This document shows, one piece after another, positions 1 to 5,870 of a stretch of 5,920 nucleotides of DNA. Where the stretch lies: NCBI GenBank assembly GCA_016191795.1, contig JACPVK010000376.1, forward strand, positions 1-5,920, read 5' to 3'. A program made the position numbers and the translations under genes. This DNA is from Gammaproteobacteria bacterium. GTDB taxonomy: Bacteria > Pseudomonadota > Gammaproteobacteria > SZUA-229. Positions within the stretch are counted from its first letter, which is position 1; every line of letters begins with the position of its first letter. A model generated the notes under the pieces. The model was not told the origin of the DNA, did not search any database, and worked only from the letters and a program-made list of their open reading frames with translations.

Positions 1-157
1 ACTCGGTCAGATCAATCACAATAGCCTTATTTAAATCTTCGGTTGCCGGGTGTATGGCGGACAGTAATTCAATCAAAAACAATAACGCCAGGGTTGCACC
101 CAGACCAATCAGGGATGACAGTCCGACCTCAACCGGTTTAATGGTTGCGTATGTCAT
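1..157 (-). CDS. TonB-like energy transducer, N-terminal part (3' end beyond window)
   Basis: The reading frame starts at the ATG at 157-155 and stays open for 52 codons to the window edge. An in-frame TAG at 172-170 leaves this as the only ATG start. The peptide has a short N-terminal cytoplasmic tail, one hydrophobic segment at about residues 13-35, and then a periplasmic-looking stretch (IVIDLTE) resembling the ISVTMV region that follows the TonB anchor. This layout, directly after exbB and exbD, fits a TonB-family protein linking the inner-membrane motor to the receptor encoded upstream. The start lies inside exbD (20-nt overlap) and has no strong Shine-Dalgarno, so translation is probably coupled. 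The anchor lacks the SxxxH motif of E. coli TonB and has a Glu at about residue 30. The proline-rich linker and C-terminal domain are not in the window, so the family call rests on topology and context. Another single-pass membrane protein is possible. Confidence 0.6.
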   Translation of the reverse strand, partial: MTYATIKPVEVGLSSLIGLGATLALLFLIELLSAIHPATEDLNKAIVIDLTE

Positions 158-563
158 CCGTGGCGACGCCTACTTTGGTTGCGCCACCTGATTTGGCGGC
201 ATCTATCACTTTAATAAGTGTTTCGGTGGTTGATTGTTTGTCGGCGTGAATAATCACAGCGGCCTGCGGGTGCAGTTGAATTTCATCAATCAACAAACGT
301 TTTATGTCGTCCAGCACGACCTGTTTATTTCGGAAATATAACGTTCCCTGTTTATCAATTTTTATAACGATGTTTTCATTGGCGACTTTTGTAGTGTTTT
401 CTGATCCTGGCTTATCAATTACCAGTCCTTCATTTTCCGGAAACACGGTTGTTACCATGAAAAAAATCAATAACAGGAATACCACGTCAACTAGCGGCGC
501 CATGCCGATTTCGGCCGTGCCGGTGTCGAGTTTTGGCATTTGTAATTTATTTAAGGAATTCAT
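138..563 (-). CDS. exbD: ExbD/TolR-family biopolymer transport protein
   Basis: This is a 141-residue inner-membrane protein of normal ExbD length. A short cytoplasmic N-terminus leads into the family signature MAPLVDVVFLLLIFFMV at residues 21-37. Asp26 in the membrane helix corresponds to the essential proton-carrying Asp25 of E. coli ExbD. Residues about 48-141 form the periplasmic domain, with the typical VIIHADKQ...IDAAKSGGATKVGVAT pattern. With ExbB it forms the proton-driven motor that energises TonB. Its ATG overlaps the ExbB stop in an ATGA junction and has no evident Shine-Dalgarno, so it is probably translated by coupling to exbB. The next gene starts 20 nt before its stop. ExbD rather than TolR is preferred because a TonB-dependent receptor lies in the same operon and no tol-pal genes are seen. 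Confidence 0.94.
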   Translation of the reverse strand: MNSLNKLQMPKLDTGTAEIGMAPLVDVVFLLLIFFMVTTVFPENEGLVIDKPGSENTTKVANENIVIKIDKQGTLYFRNKQVVLDDIKRLLIDEIQLHPQAAVIIHADKQSTTETLIKVIDAAKSGGATKVGVATDDIRNH

Positions 564-1186
564 GGGGCCAGGGCATTCTTATATATATTGAGATCACGAT
601 GCATGATGATTTGCATGGCCTGGGTGGTCACCATCATTAATTTATTAACCTTGCGTGCCAGTAAATGGTGGAAAAAAATAACCGGTATGGCAAATATCAA
701 TCCGCCTGCGGTAGTGAATAACGCCTGGGATATACCATGTGCCATTTCTTCGGGATTGCCCGTGCCATGCAGGGCAATGACTTCAAAAACATTAATCATG
801 CCGGTCACGGTACCTAACAGCCCCAGCATGGGAAGTAAAGAACCCAGTGTGGCAACAGTGGGTAACACACCTTCCAGTCGCGGAACGATGCCGGCCATGT
901 GAATATTAATTTCCCTTACAATGTCATCCTGGCTGTTAATTTCGCGCCAGTTCATGGCGGTGAGTATGCGTTGGGCGGGGCTGGAATGTTTCAGGTTATT
1001 CATGGGGACATAACGCGGCTCGGTTTGAAATTTAATATAATCCTGTTGCGCAAAACGCATTTGCACCAGTACCTGAATACTTTGCCAGGCTAACATGATC
1101 ATGGCTATGGCCGCGGCCAGCAATATCACCCACATAATGGGGCCGCCCTTATCCATAATCGAAAAGAATTGATTGATCATGCTCAT
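560..1186 (-). CDS. exbB: ExbB/MotA/TolQ-family proton channel protein
   Basis: This 208-residue protein has three predicted membrane segments: about 15-36, 106-136 and 155-175. A cytoplasmic region lies between the first two. The second segment carries the family core LLGTVTGMI (123-131). The third carries ALFTTAGGLIFAIPVI (155-170). The threonines there (126/128 and 158/159) fall in the regions that hold the channel-lining Thr148 and Thr181 of E. coli ExbB. It forms the channel around ExbD and supplies proton-motive energy to TonB. The start at 1186 has a good Shine-Dalgarno (GAGGA at 1198-1194, 7 nt away) that overlaps the stop codon of the receptor gene; the gap is only 10 nt. Met3 is a possible alternative start. 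Its length is closer to the short ExbB type than to the long versions with an added periplasmic N-terminal domain. Confidence 0.94.
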   Translation of the reverse strand: MSMINQFFSIMDKGGPIMWVILLAAAIAMIMLAWQSIQVLVQMRFAQQDYIKFQTEPRYVPMNNLKHSSPAQRILTAMNWREINSQDDIVREINIHMAGIVPRLEGVLPTVATLGSLLPMLGLLGTVTGMINVFEVIALHGTGNPEEMAHGISQALFTTAGGLIFAIPVIFFHHLLARKVNKLMMVTTQAMQIIMHRDLNIYKNALAP

Positions 1187-1196
1187 GCGTTAATCC

Positions 1197-3503
1197 TCAA
1201 AATTCAATTTCTGCGCCAAAAAACGGGAAGAAGCCTATGCCGGATATTTCACTCGGGTTGCCTACTTTTTCATATTCGTTGCCGTAATCATACTCGACAA
1301 TATTTTTGGCGAAGGTAACATTTTGAATATCGAGATAGAGTTTTAATTTACCGGTATTCATTAATACTTCTTTGGCAATACGCAGGTCTATTTTGTAATA
1401 CGTGGGCGTTCTGGCGTCATTGTGTGTACCAAATTCCGGTATCCAGCGGCTGGTGGGGTCCAGTGGGTCTTCCTTGTGCCTTCCGGTAACTTCGGTATAG
1501 GGTGTACCGGAATGAATCTCCGCCTTGACGCTCCAGTCCCAGCGTTTCCAGTCGCCACCAAAAGGCTGAGCCCAGAGTGCTGTTAATGTGAGCGGCTGAT
1601 CCCCGGAAAATTCACGCGTGATATGGGTAATTTCATTGGTGCGTTCTGATTTGGCATACGACAGTCCCAGCCAGCCCATCTTGCGGTCTTTGGGTTCGCG
1701 CTTGATAAAAATATCTATACCGTATGCTTCACCGGTGCCTTCATTTGCATAGTTAGCAGGCGGCGGGTTGCTATCAATACTCACCACCAGGTTTTTCATG
1801 GGCTTGTGATAAATTTCGGTTTTAATGCTGTATAGCGGATTAAATTTGTACTGAATTCCCAGAATGCGGTGTTCCGCTTCCGTCACCTCAAGCCCCGGGT
1901 TACCAAACGTTTCTACTATTTCCGTGCCATTGGGTGTTTGTATGAATCGTCCCCAGCTGGCTGTTAGTAATGTGTTGTCGGTTGCGGTGTATTCCAGTGA
2001 TGCCCGTGGCGATAGTTCCTGCTGGCTATAGCCGCCGCTAACAGAAAGATTACTGTAATTCACGCCGACAATAGTTGTTAACTTGCTGGTCAATGGTGTG
2101 CGGTATTTAACGTATGGGCTGAGTTCACGAATATACAGATTCTTTTTCAGAGTAAATTTTGGCTGGCCGGTAAAGTCAAAATAAATATCGTCTTCGTCGG
2201 GCGGGCGACTGATGTTTAAATCGACAGGTGCGCGGGTATAAACCGAGCTAAAACCAACAGTCAGCTGATCTTTATCTGAAAGCCGATACAACAGCTCCGG
2301 TTGCCAAAATATTGAATTGGCCTCTATTTCGGCAAAATAGGGATTGCCATTGACATCTCGTCCCAGTCGAAATGAAGTTTCATTGTGGTAATAAGCCAGT
2401 GTCATGAACTGTTCCCAGTCACTGTTTAATATTTGCTGCCAGGTAACACCGGTTGTGACATAAGCCTGCTTTTGATTCAGCGCACCGGCCAGTTGCGGAT
2501 CGGATGCGGCCGAGCCGCGAACATCCAGTGCGGCTTCGTCACTGGCTGCAAAGATATAGGTATCCAGATGTCCCTTATCAAGCTTATGTCTGTGTAAAGC
2601 CTGAAAATCATAAAAGCGCGGTACCAGTGTAAACTGGTCAGGGTCCTCTATTTCGTCATCCTGAAACTGTTTGTTAAATTCATCCGGTGAAAAAAGCAAA
2701 TCGATATAACTGCGACGGCCGGCGACAAAATAGCTGTCACCACCGGGTTCGTCTACCGGGCCTTCGATCAAAAATGATGAGGCGATGGTGGAGATATCAA
2801 AATAATAATGTTTACGATCATTTTTTGGTGGCCGAAGTTTGGCGTCGATGACGCCGCCCAGTGCATTACCATATTCCACAGGGAAGCCGCCGAGAAAAAC
2901 ATTAATATCTTCTATCAGTGCCGGGTGTATGGTCGATTGAAACCCGCCCAGATGATAAAGATAACCAACCGGTGCGCGATTCACCCAGATGATGTTTTCA
3001 TCGGTATTACTGCCGCGCATATAAACCCGTGTGCTTTCTTCGCCGGCAGGAATGATGCCGGGCAAGGCTGTAATGGCCTTGAGCGGATCGCCATGACTGC
3101 CGGCCATTTGCGTTAATTCTTCACGGGTGAGTGAAATCTTGGAGGCTTTTTCCTCGATACGTTCAGCCGTGACTTCAATACCGGTGCCTTGCATTTCCAG
3201 AGGCTCAAGATAGATCGTCACATTCTGTTCTTCGGGCGCGACTTCCTGTTCCAGCGTCTCAAAACCGGTGGCCAGAATTTTGATGCGTTGAGGTGTTGTA
3301 TTACTGAAGATGGCATGTCCTGATTGATCCGTCTCGCTATAGGTTTCAGATTCATCCAGAACAATGACAGCGCCTGCCACGGGCGAGCCGCTACCTTTTT
3401 CTTTAATGTGTATCGTGAAATCAGCCGCTAACAGGGCGCTGGCATTCAGAGAAAGAAAGGCGAAAAGAAATGTTCTTGTTAAAAACTGTCGTTTAATACG
3501 CAT
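1197..3503 (-). CDS. TonB-dependent outer-membrane receptor with N-terminal carboxypeptidase-regulatory-like domain
   Basis: This is a 768-residue outer-membrane transporter. A Sec signal peptide covers residues 1 to about 26 (basic start, hydrophobic core, ALLA/AD cleavage region). Residues about 29-101 look like a CarboxypepD_reg-type beta-sandwich (PVAGAVIVLDES...SGHAIF...YLEPLE). A TonB-box-like segment (GIEVTAER, 108-115) follows. The plug domain spans about 120-226, with DPLKAITALPGI, YMRGS (161-165), and GGFPVEYGNALGGVIDAKLR near its end. The rest is a beta-barrel ending in an aromatic residue (IEF, Phe768), the usual outer-membrane assembly signal. The start at 3503 has a weak Shine-Dalgarno (GGAAA, 7 nt away) and gives a normal signal peptide. 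It leads the operon with exbB, exbD and a TonB-like gene. The substrate cannot be read from the sequence. The N-terminal domain is typical of SusC-like and Oar-like receptors but also occurs in Proteobacteria. Confidence 0.93.
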   Translation of the reverse strand: MRIKRQFLTRTFLFAFLSLNASALLAADFTIHIKEKGSGSPVAGAVIVLDESETYSETDQSGHAIFSNTTPQRIKILATGFETLEQEVAPEEQNVTIYLEPLEMQGTGIEVTAERIEEKASKISLTREELTQMAGSHGDPLKAITALPGIIPAGEESTRVYMRGSNTDENIIWVNRAPVGYLYHLGGFQSTIHPALIEDINVFLGGFPVEYGNALGGVIDAKLRPPKNDRKHYYFDISTIASSFLIEGPVDEPGGDSYFVAGRRSYIDLLFSPDEFNKQFQDDEIEDPDQFTLVPRFYDFQALHRHKLDKGHLDTYIFAASDEAALDVRGSAASDPQLAGALNQKQAYVTTGVTWQQILNSDWEQFMTLAYYHNETSFRLGRDVNGNPYFAEIEANSIFWQPELLYRLSDKDQLTVGFSSVYTRAPVDLNISRPPDEDDIYFDFTGQPKFTLKKNLYIRELSPYVKYRTPLTSKLTTIVGVNYSNLSVSGGYSQQELSPRASLEYTATDNTLLTASWGRFIQTPNGTEIVETFGNPGLEVTEAEHRILGIQYKFNPLYSIKTEIYHKPMKNLVVSIDSNPPPANYANEGTGEAYGIDIFIKREPKDRKMGWLGLSYAKSERTNEITHITREFSGDQPLTLTALWAQPFGGDWKRWDWSVKAEIHSGTPYTEVTGRHKEDPLDPTSRWIPEFGTHNDARTPTYYKIDLRIAKEVLMNTGKLKLYLDIQNVTFAKNIVEYDYGNEYEKVGNPSEISGIGFFPFFGAEIEF

Positions 3504-3564
3504 TGAAAAATTTCCATATCATGATCAGTGGTGCCTGAATTAAGATGAGTTGTCCGGGATGTCT

Positions 3565-3594
3565 TTTATACCCGATTTACATGGTTGCAGGTAA
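3565..3594 (-). promoter_or_regulatory. Candidate sigma-70 promoter for the receptor/exbBD operon
   Basis: On the minus strand a TATAAA hexamer (3570-3565) lies 18 nt downstream of a poor -35-like TTACCT (3594-3589). Transcription would start near 3558 and leave a leader of about 55 nt before the receptor ATG. The element lies between the terminator of the upstream gene and the receptor start, where a promoter is expected. The -35 match is weak, so an activator or a different promoter is possible. Confidence 0.3.
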
Positions 3595-3627
3595 CGGGAT
3601 ATTAACGCCAAATGCTAAATCATGGGC

Positions 3628-3653
3628 AAAAAAAAGGGTGGCCGTAGCCACCC
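3628..3653 (-). terminator. Intrinsic terminator after the PhoX-like gene
   Basis: Read on the minus strand, GGGTGGC (3653-3647) and GCCACCC (3642-3636) form a perfect 7-bp GC-rich stem with a 4-nt loop, followed at once by eight T residues (3635-3628). It starts about 73 nt after the stop codon of the PhoX-like gene and lies upstream of the candidate receptor promoter. It should end most transcription from the PhoX-like gene before the receptor operon. Confidence 0.92.
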
Positions 3654-3716
3654 TGAATACAATACGAAAGCGATTATAGTTTTATTCCAATGCCAGTCTG
3701 TCCGTCACTAGCCTCA

Positions 3717-3740
3717 GTGATCATGATTAATCGTGATCAC
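3717..3740. repeat. Near-perfect 24-bp palindrome across the stop codon of the PhoX-like gene
   Basis: Arms GTGATCA (3717-3723) and TGATCAC (3734-3740) are exact inverted copies. The inner ten bases pair as well apart from one mismatch (3724/3733). The centre is at 3728/3729, inside the TAA stop (3729-3727). The right arm codes for the last residues (RDHD). It could be a stem-loop at the 3' end of the message or a binding site; the sequence does not decide which. Confidence 0.7.
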
Positions 3741-4998
3741 GTTTTCCATCTTTGCGATCGGTCGTGTTTTTGGTGATTGCCCAGGTGCCGTCGCCGTCGG
3801 ATGCCGCAGAATGCTGGACATTCACGAACAGTGTGCGCGGATCTTTACCGAAGTAAATACCGGTGCCTTCAGCTTCCGGGTCAGTCAGTGAGGCAAACAG
3901 TTCGATGCCTTCAGCCACGCCATCACGGTCATGGGCTTCGGTTGCAACCCAGATATCCGATGGAACGTTGTCTTCAATCATCACCAGTTTGCCATCGGTT
4001 GTGGCAGCCAGATTGTCAACCTTGGCAAAACCGGTGATGCCGGCCGCCTTGTTTTCAACCGGGGCATTCATGCCGGGTTTGACATAGTTGCTGACTTCCA
4101 TGCTGTTTAGGTCGATGGACAGAACACGGCCGGCGTAACCAATACCTTCGGTCACGGCGACATACAGGGTGCTGCCGATAATTTGCAGATCTTCCGGACG
4201 CTGATAACCGGTGCCGCCTGCTGCCGTGCCAGCCAGTGCAGCATTCAGCGGATCAATCGGGCCGACCCATTCGCCCTGGCCAACGCCGTCATCGCCGGTC
4301 ACTTTGAGCGCATAGAGTTTGCCGGAAGTCAGATCGCCGAAATGGTCGGGTACGAATTTATAAATGCCACCGCCGTAACCGGAAGTCTGGCCACGAAATT
4401 CGTCAACAACGTAGACGTTGCCTTCGCGATCAATTTCGATGCCTTCGTGTGCCAGTAAACCAACAGCGGGACGTTCAACCGCAACACCTGACATTTTGTC
4501 ATGTTCGTCGAGTACCAGTTCCAGCAAACGGCCGTTAGTGGTTTCTTCGGCAAACAATACCGTGCCCCAGGGTGTCCAGTAGATGCCATCCAGTGCCGTC
4601 CAGCTTGGGTCTTGCGCAATCACGCGGGCATTGCCGGTTTTTAAATCAACTACGGAAACCGCGCCACCTTCAACATAGGTGCTGCCGGCGCGCACTTCGT
4701 GTGTGCGGTACATATAACGGCCAGCGTGTTTGCCGGTTTCGTTAACAGTATTCATGTCGTTCCAGTCATCACGGCCGTTGTCATAAATGTTCAGATCCGA
4801 TTCATCTGATACGACAGTTTGTGTAAAACCTTCAGGAATTAACCAGGGTGCCAGGGGATTCCAGGTGGCGTTGTAGGCAGATTCTGCGATGGGTTTGAAT
4901 TTGAATGGACCTTCATGGTGATTGCTGTCAGCCAATGCGCTGCCGGTTACACCGAGCGTTGCTGCAATAGCACAGGCAAGGATTTTGTTTTGTTTCAT
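3727..4998 (-). CDS. PhoX/DUF839-family secreted protein (alkaline-phosphatase-like, short form)
   Basis: The start at 4998 gives 423 residues with a clean Sec signal peptide (1-23, cleavage after ALA) and a strong Shine-Dalgarno. An in-frame ATG at 5013 has none. Motifs resembling the PhoX (PF05787) family are WTPWGTVLFAEE (141-152), HEGIEID (184-190), VVDEFRG (197-203), RPEDLQI (267-273), IEDN (341-344) and FVNVQHS (391-397). The conserved acidic residues in these blocks are candidates for Ca/Fe ligands. Characterised PhoX enzymes are periplasmic or exported phosphomonoesterases with an iron-calcium centre, usually well over 600 residues, Tat-exported and with a metal-binding Cys. This protein is shorter, appears Sec-exported, and has no Cys after the signal peptide. 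Phosphatase activity is therefore not assured; a related hydrolase or beta-propeller binding role is possible. It is transcribed ahead of, but terminated before, the receptor operon. The codon use looks somewhat more GC-rich than in the receptor gene. Confidence 0.75.
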   Translation of the reverse strand: MKQNKILACAIAATLGVTGSALADSNHHEGPFKFKPIAESAYNATWNPLAPWLIPEGFTQTVVSDESDLNIYDNGRDDWNDMNTVNETGKHAGRYMYRTHEVRAGSTYVEGGAVSVVDLKTGNARVIAQDPSWTALDGIYWTPWGTVLFAEETTNGRLLELVLDEHDKMSGVAVERPAVGLLAHEGIEIDREGNVYVVDEFRGQTSGYGGGIYKFVPDHFGDLTSGKLYALKVTGDDGVGQGEWVGPIDPLNAALAGTAAGGTGYQRPEDLQIIGSTLYVAVTEGIGYAGRVLSIDLNSMEVSNYVKPGMNAPVENKAAGITGFAKVDNLAATTDGKLVMIEDNVPSDIWVATEAHDRDGVAEGIELFASLTDPEAEGTGIYFGKDPRTLFVNVQHSAASDGDGTWAITKNTTDRKDGKRDHD

Positions 4999-5006
4999 CT
5001 GGATAT

Positions 5007-5011
5007 TCCTC
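5007..5011 (-). promoter_or_regulatory. Shine-Dalgarno deciding the start of the PhoX-like gene
   Basis: GAGGA (5011-5007) sits 8 nt upstream of the ATG at 4998-4996. It overlaps the codons that would follow the alternative ATG at 5013, which has no Shine-Dalgarno of its own. The shorter start also puts the basic residues and hydrophobic core of the signal peptide in the usual place. Confidence 0.75.
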
Positions 5012-5128
5012 ATTCACGTTACGGTTGTAGAATTGGTGTAAATACTGTGCACCGGTTGTGTGAATGAAAAATGAAACGAGGATGAAGGATTTGTTGCGGA
5101 ATCCAGGGATCAGGCTCGAATGGCGCTT

Positions 5129-5151
5129 GTAGGAGCGGGCCATGCCCGCGA
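5129..5151 (+). repeat. REP-like palindrome 1 (GTAG head)
   Basis: GTAG is followed by a GC-rich hairpin: GCGGGC (5135-5140), loop CAT, GCCCGC (5144-5149), then GA. This matches the general form of REP elements of Gammaproteobacteria, a GTAG/GGAG tetranucleotide before an imperfect GC-rich palindrome. Such elements are mobilised by RAYT (REP-associated tyrosine) transposases. No RAYT gene is in the window. Confidence 0.7.
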
Positions 5152-5173
5152 CCAACATTTAAAGAAATAGAAA

Positions 5174-5211
5174 ACGCAAATAAAAACAAAATATACTTCT
5201 TTTATTTGCGT
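5174..5211. repeat. Perfect 12-bp AT-rich inverted repeat
   Basis: ACGCAAATAAAA (5174-5185) and its exact reverse complement TTTTATTTGCGT (5200-5211) flank a 14-nt loop. Because the arms run into A/T tracts it might act as a weak terminator in either direction, or as the end of a small repeat element. It lies directly against the hairpin at 5211-5239. Confidence 0.65.
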
Positions 5212-5239
5212 GCATGTTCCTGCCAGAAGCATGCAGGAA
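5211..5239. repeat. GC-richer hairpin with alternative pairings
   Basis: TTCCTGC (5217-5223) pairs with GCAGGAA (5233-5239) over a 9-nt loop. An alternative pairing joins TGCATG (5211-5216) with CATGCA (5230-5235). The sequence resembles the small dispersed palindromes (CGTCATTCC...GGAATGACG type) common in intergenic regions of Gammaproteobacteria. That likeness is from memory and was not checked by search. Confidence 0.5.
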
Positions 5240-5269
5240 TGACGGCTCATACACGATTTGTTCTTAAGT

Positions 5270-5293
5270 TGTAGGGCGGGAGAAGCCCGCCAA
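5270..5293 (+). repeat. REP-like palindrome 2 (GTAG head)
   Basis: GTAG followed by a perfect 6-bp hairpin: GGCGGG (5275-5280), loop AGAAG, CCCGCC (5286-5291). It has the same orientation as palindrome 1 about 140 bp away, and a similar core but a different loop, as expected for diverged REP copies. Confidence 0.7.
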
Positions 5294-5520
5294 TTCCATC
5301 GCCAAAAACACAACCCGGCAAATCAATCATACGGAAACTTTATATCCATAACCTTACAGAATGGATATCAACAGAACGGATATCAGGTTGCGTTGACGGC
5401 GTTCAGTCACCCCCGTAAAGAAATATTGCCCACCTGCCACATAGGCGCGCCGGTAATGCGGCATGGTTACATCCTTGTTTTATATGATTGTGATTGTTTT
5501 GATGGGTAATATTTAATTAC
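5294..5520. other. Intergenic stretch between two facing REP-like elements, no gene seen
   Basis: No reading frame here has a credible start with a ribosome binding site and a recognisable product. The longest plus-strand frame (5258-5509) begins at TTG and runs through REP-like palindrome 2. The stretch contains the 15-bp tandem duplication at 5356-5385 and otherwise nothing I recognise. The whole gene-free region runs from 4999 to 5575. Confidence 0.6.
5356..5385. repeat. 15-bp tandem duplication
   Basis: Two adjacent copies, ACAGAATGGATATCA (5356-5370) and ACAGAACGGATATCA (5371-5385), differ at one base. It is a direct two-unit repeat in non-coding sequence between REP-like palindromes 2 and 3. 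No function is evident; it could be slippage or a pair of binding sites. Confidence 0.85.
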
Positions 5521-5542
5521 GCGCGGGTTTCACCCGCCCTGC
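5521..5542 (-). repeat. REP-like palindrome 3 (inverted, GCAG head)
   Basis: On the minus strand GCAG precedes a GC-rich hairpin: GCGGGT, loop GAA, ACCCGC (arms at 5537-5532 and 5528-5523). It is inverted relative to palindromes 1 and 2, giving a facing pair with palindrome 2 about 230 bp apart. It lies about 35 nt after the toxin stop codon, so in the toxin message it would be a 3' stem-loop. It lacks a T run and is not a standard terminator. Confidence 0.65.
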
Positions 5543-5575
5543 ACGGCTGACACTTTGGGTTTTCATCGCAGTGTA

Positions 5576-5869
5576 TTAGGTGCGTTTGATCCAGTAGTCA
5601 GGCTTTCTGCTATTGTGCATGACTGCGACAATGAAAATATGAGTTTCACTGGGGTAATAGATAACTGAGAACGGGAATTTGCTGAGCAAGAATCTGCGTG
5701 AACGCTTCTTGAATTTAGGCCAGGTTTTTGGAAGTTCCAATATAGCTTGATAAGCCGCCTCTAATTCATTTATGAAGTCAGCACCCAGCCCTTGAGCTTG
5801 ATCTTCATACCAATTGAACGAGGCTTTAATTTCTATTGCGATATCTGGATGAAATAATAATTCTGGCAT
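5576..5869 (-). CDS. RelE/ParE-family toxin of a type II toxin-antitoxin system
   Basis: With the start at 5869 the protein has 97 residues, normal for this family. The N-terminal half (ELLFHPDIAIEIKASFNWYED, split about residues 3-23, then GLGADFINELEAAYQAI) forms the helical hairpin seen in ParE-like toxins. The C-terminal strands carry RRFLLSKFPFSVIYY (58-72) and VAVMHNSRKPDYW (81-93), which match RelE/ParE-type toxins paired with Unstab_antitox proteins. Members either cleave ribosome-bound mRNA or poison gyrase; the sequence does not show which. An in-frame ATG at 5914 would add 15 residues but lies inside the upstream gene. The ATG at 5869 follows that gene's TAG after one base and has no properly spaced Shine-Dalgarno, so translation is probably coupled to the antitoxin. 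Confidence 0.87.
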   Translation of the reverse strand: MPELLFHPDIAIEIKASFNWYEDQAQGLGADFINELEAAYQAILELPKTWPKFKKRSRRFLLSKFPFSVIYYPSETHIFIVAVMHNSRKPDYWIKRT

Positions 5870-5870
5870 C

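Noticed and set aside
304..1093. Plus-strand open frames opposite exbD and exbB
   Set aside because: They are antisense to strongly recognised genes and have no supporting start signals.
3510..3530. Fur box upstream of the receptor
   Set aside because: Only the left half resembles the consensus; the right half matches poorly, so it is kept as a finding rather than annotated.
3777..4458. Plus-strand open frames opposite the PhoX-like gene
   Set aside because: They are antisense to a well-supported coding region and their peptides show no domain.
4966..4998. Possible lipobox (ILAC) in the PhoX-like signal peptide
   Set aside because: The Cys is at residue 9, too early for a lipoprotein signal, and a normal signal peptidase I site (ALA/D) follows at residue 23.
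4999..5013. Longer start (ATG at 5013) for the PhoX-like protein
   Set aside because: It has no Shine-Dalgarno, and the five added codons contain the good GAGGA that serves the ATG at 4998; the signal peptide is better from 4998.
5110..5313. Minus-strand frame across two REP-like palindromes
   Set aside because: Its content is translated repeat sequence with no recognisable domain.
5258..5509. Plus-strand reading frame of 83 codons with a repeated QNGYQ
   Set aside because: It starts at TTG without a ribosome binding site, runs through a REP-like hairpin, and the peptide repeat merely reflects the 15-bp tandem duplication.
5129..5542. CRISPR array
   Set aside because: The repeats are few, unevenly spaced, differ in loop sequence and orientation, and no spacer-repeat rhythm is present.
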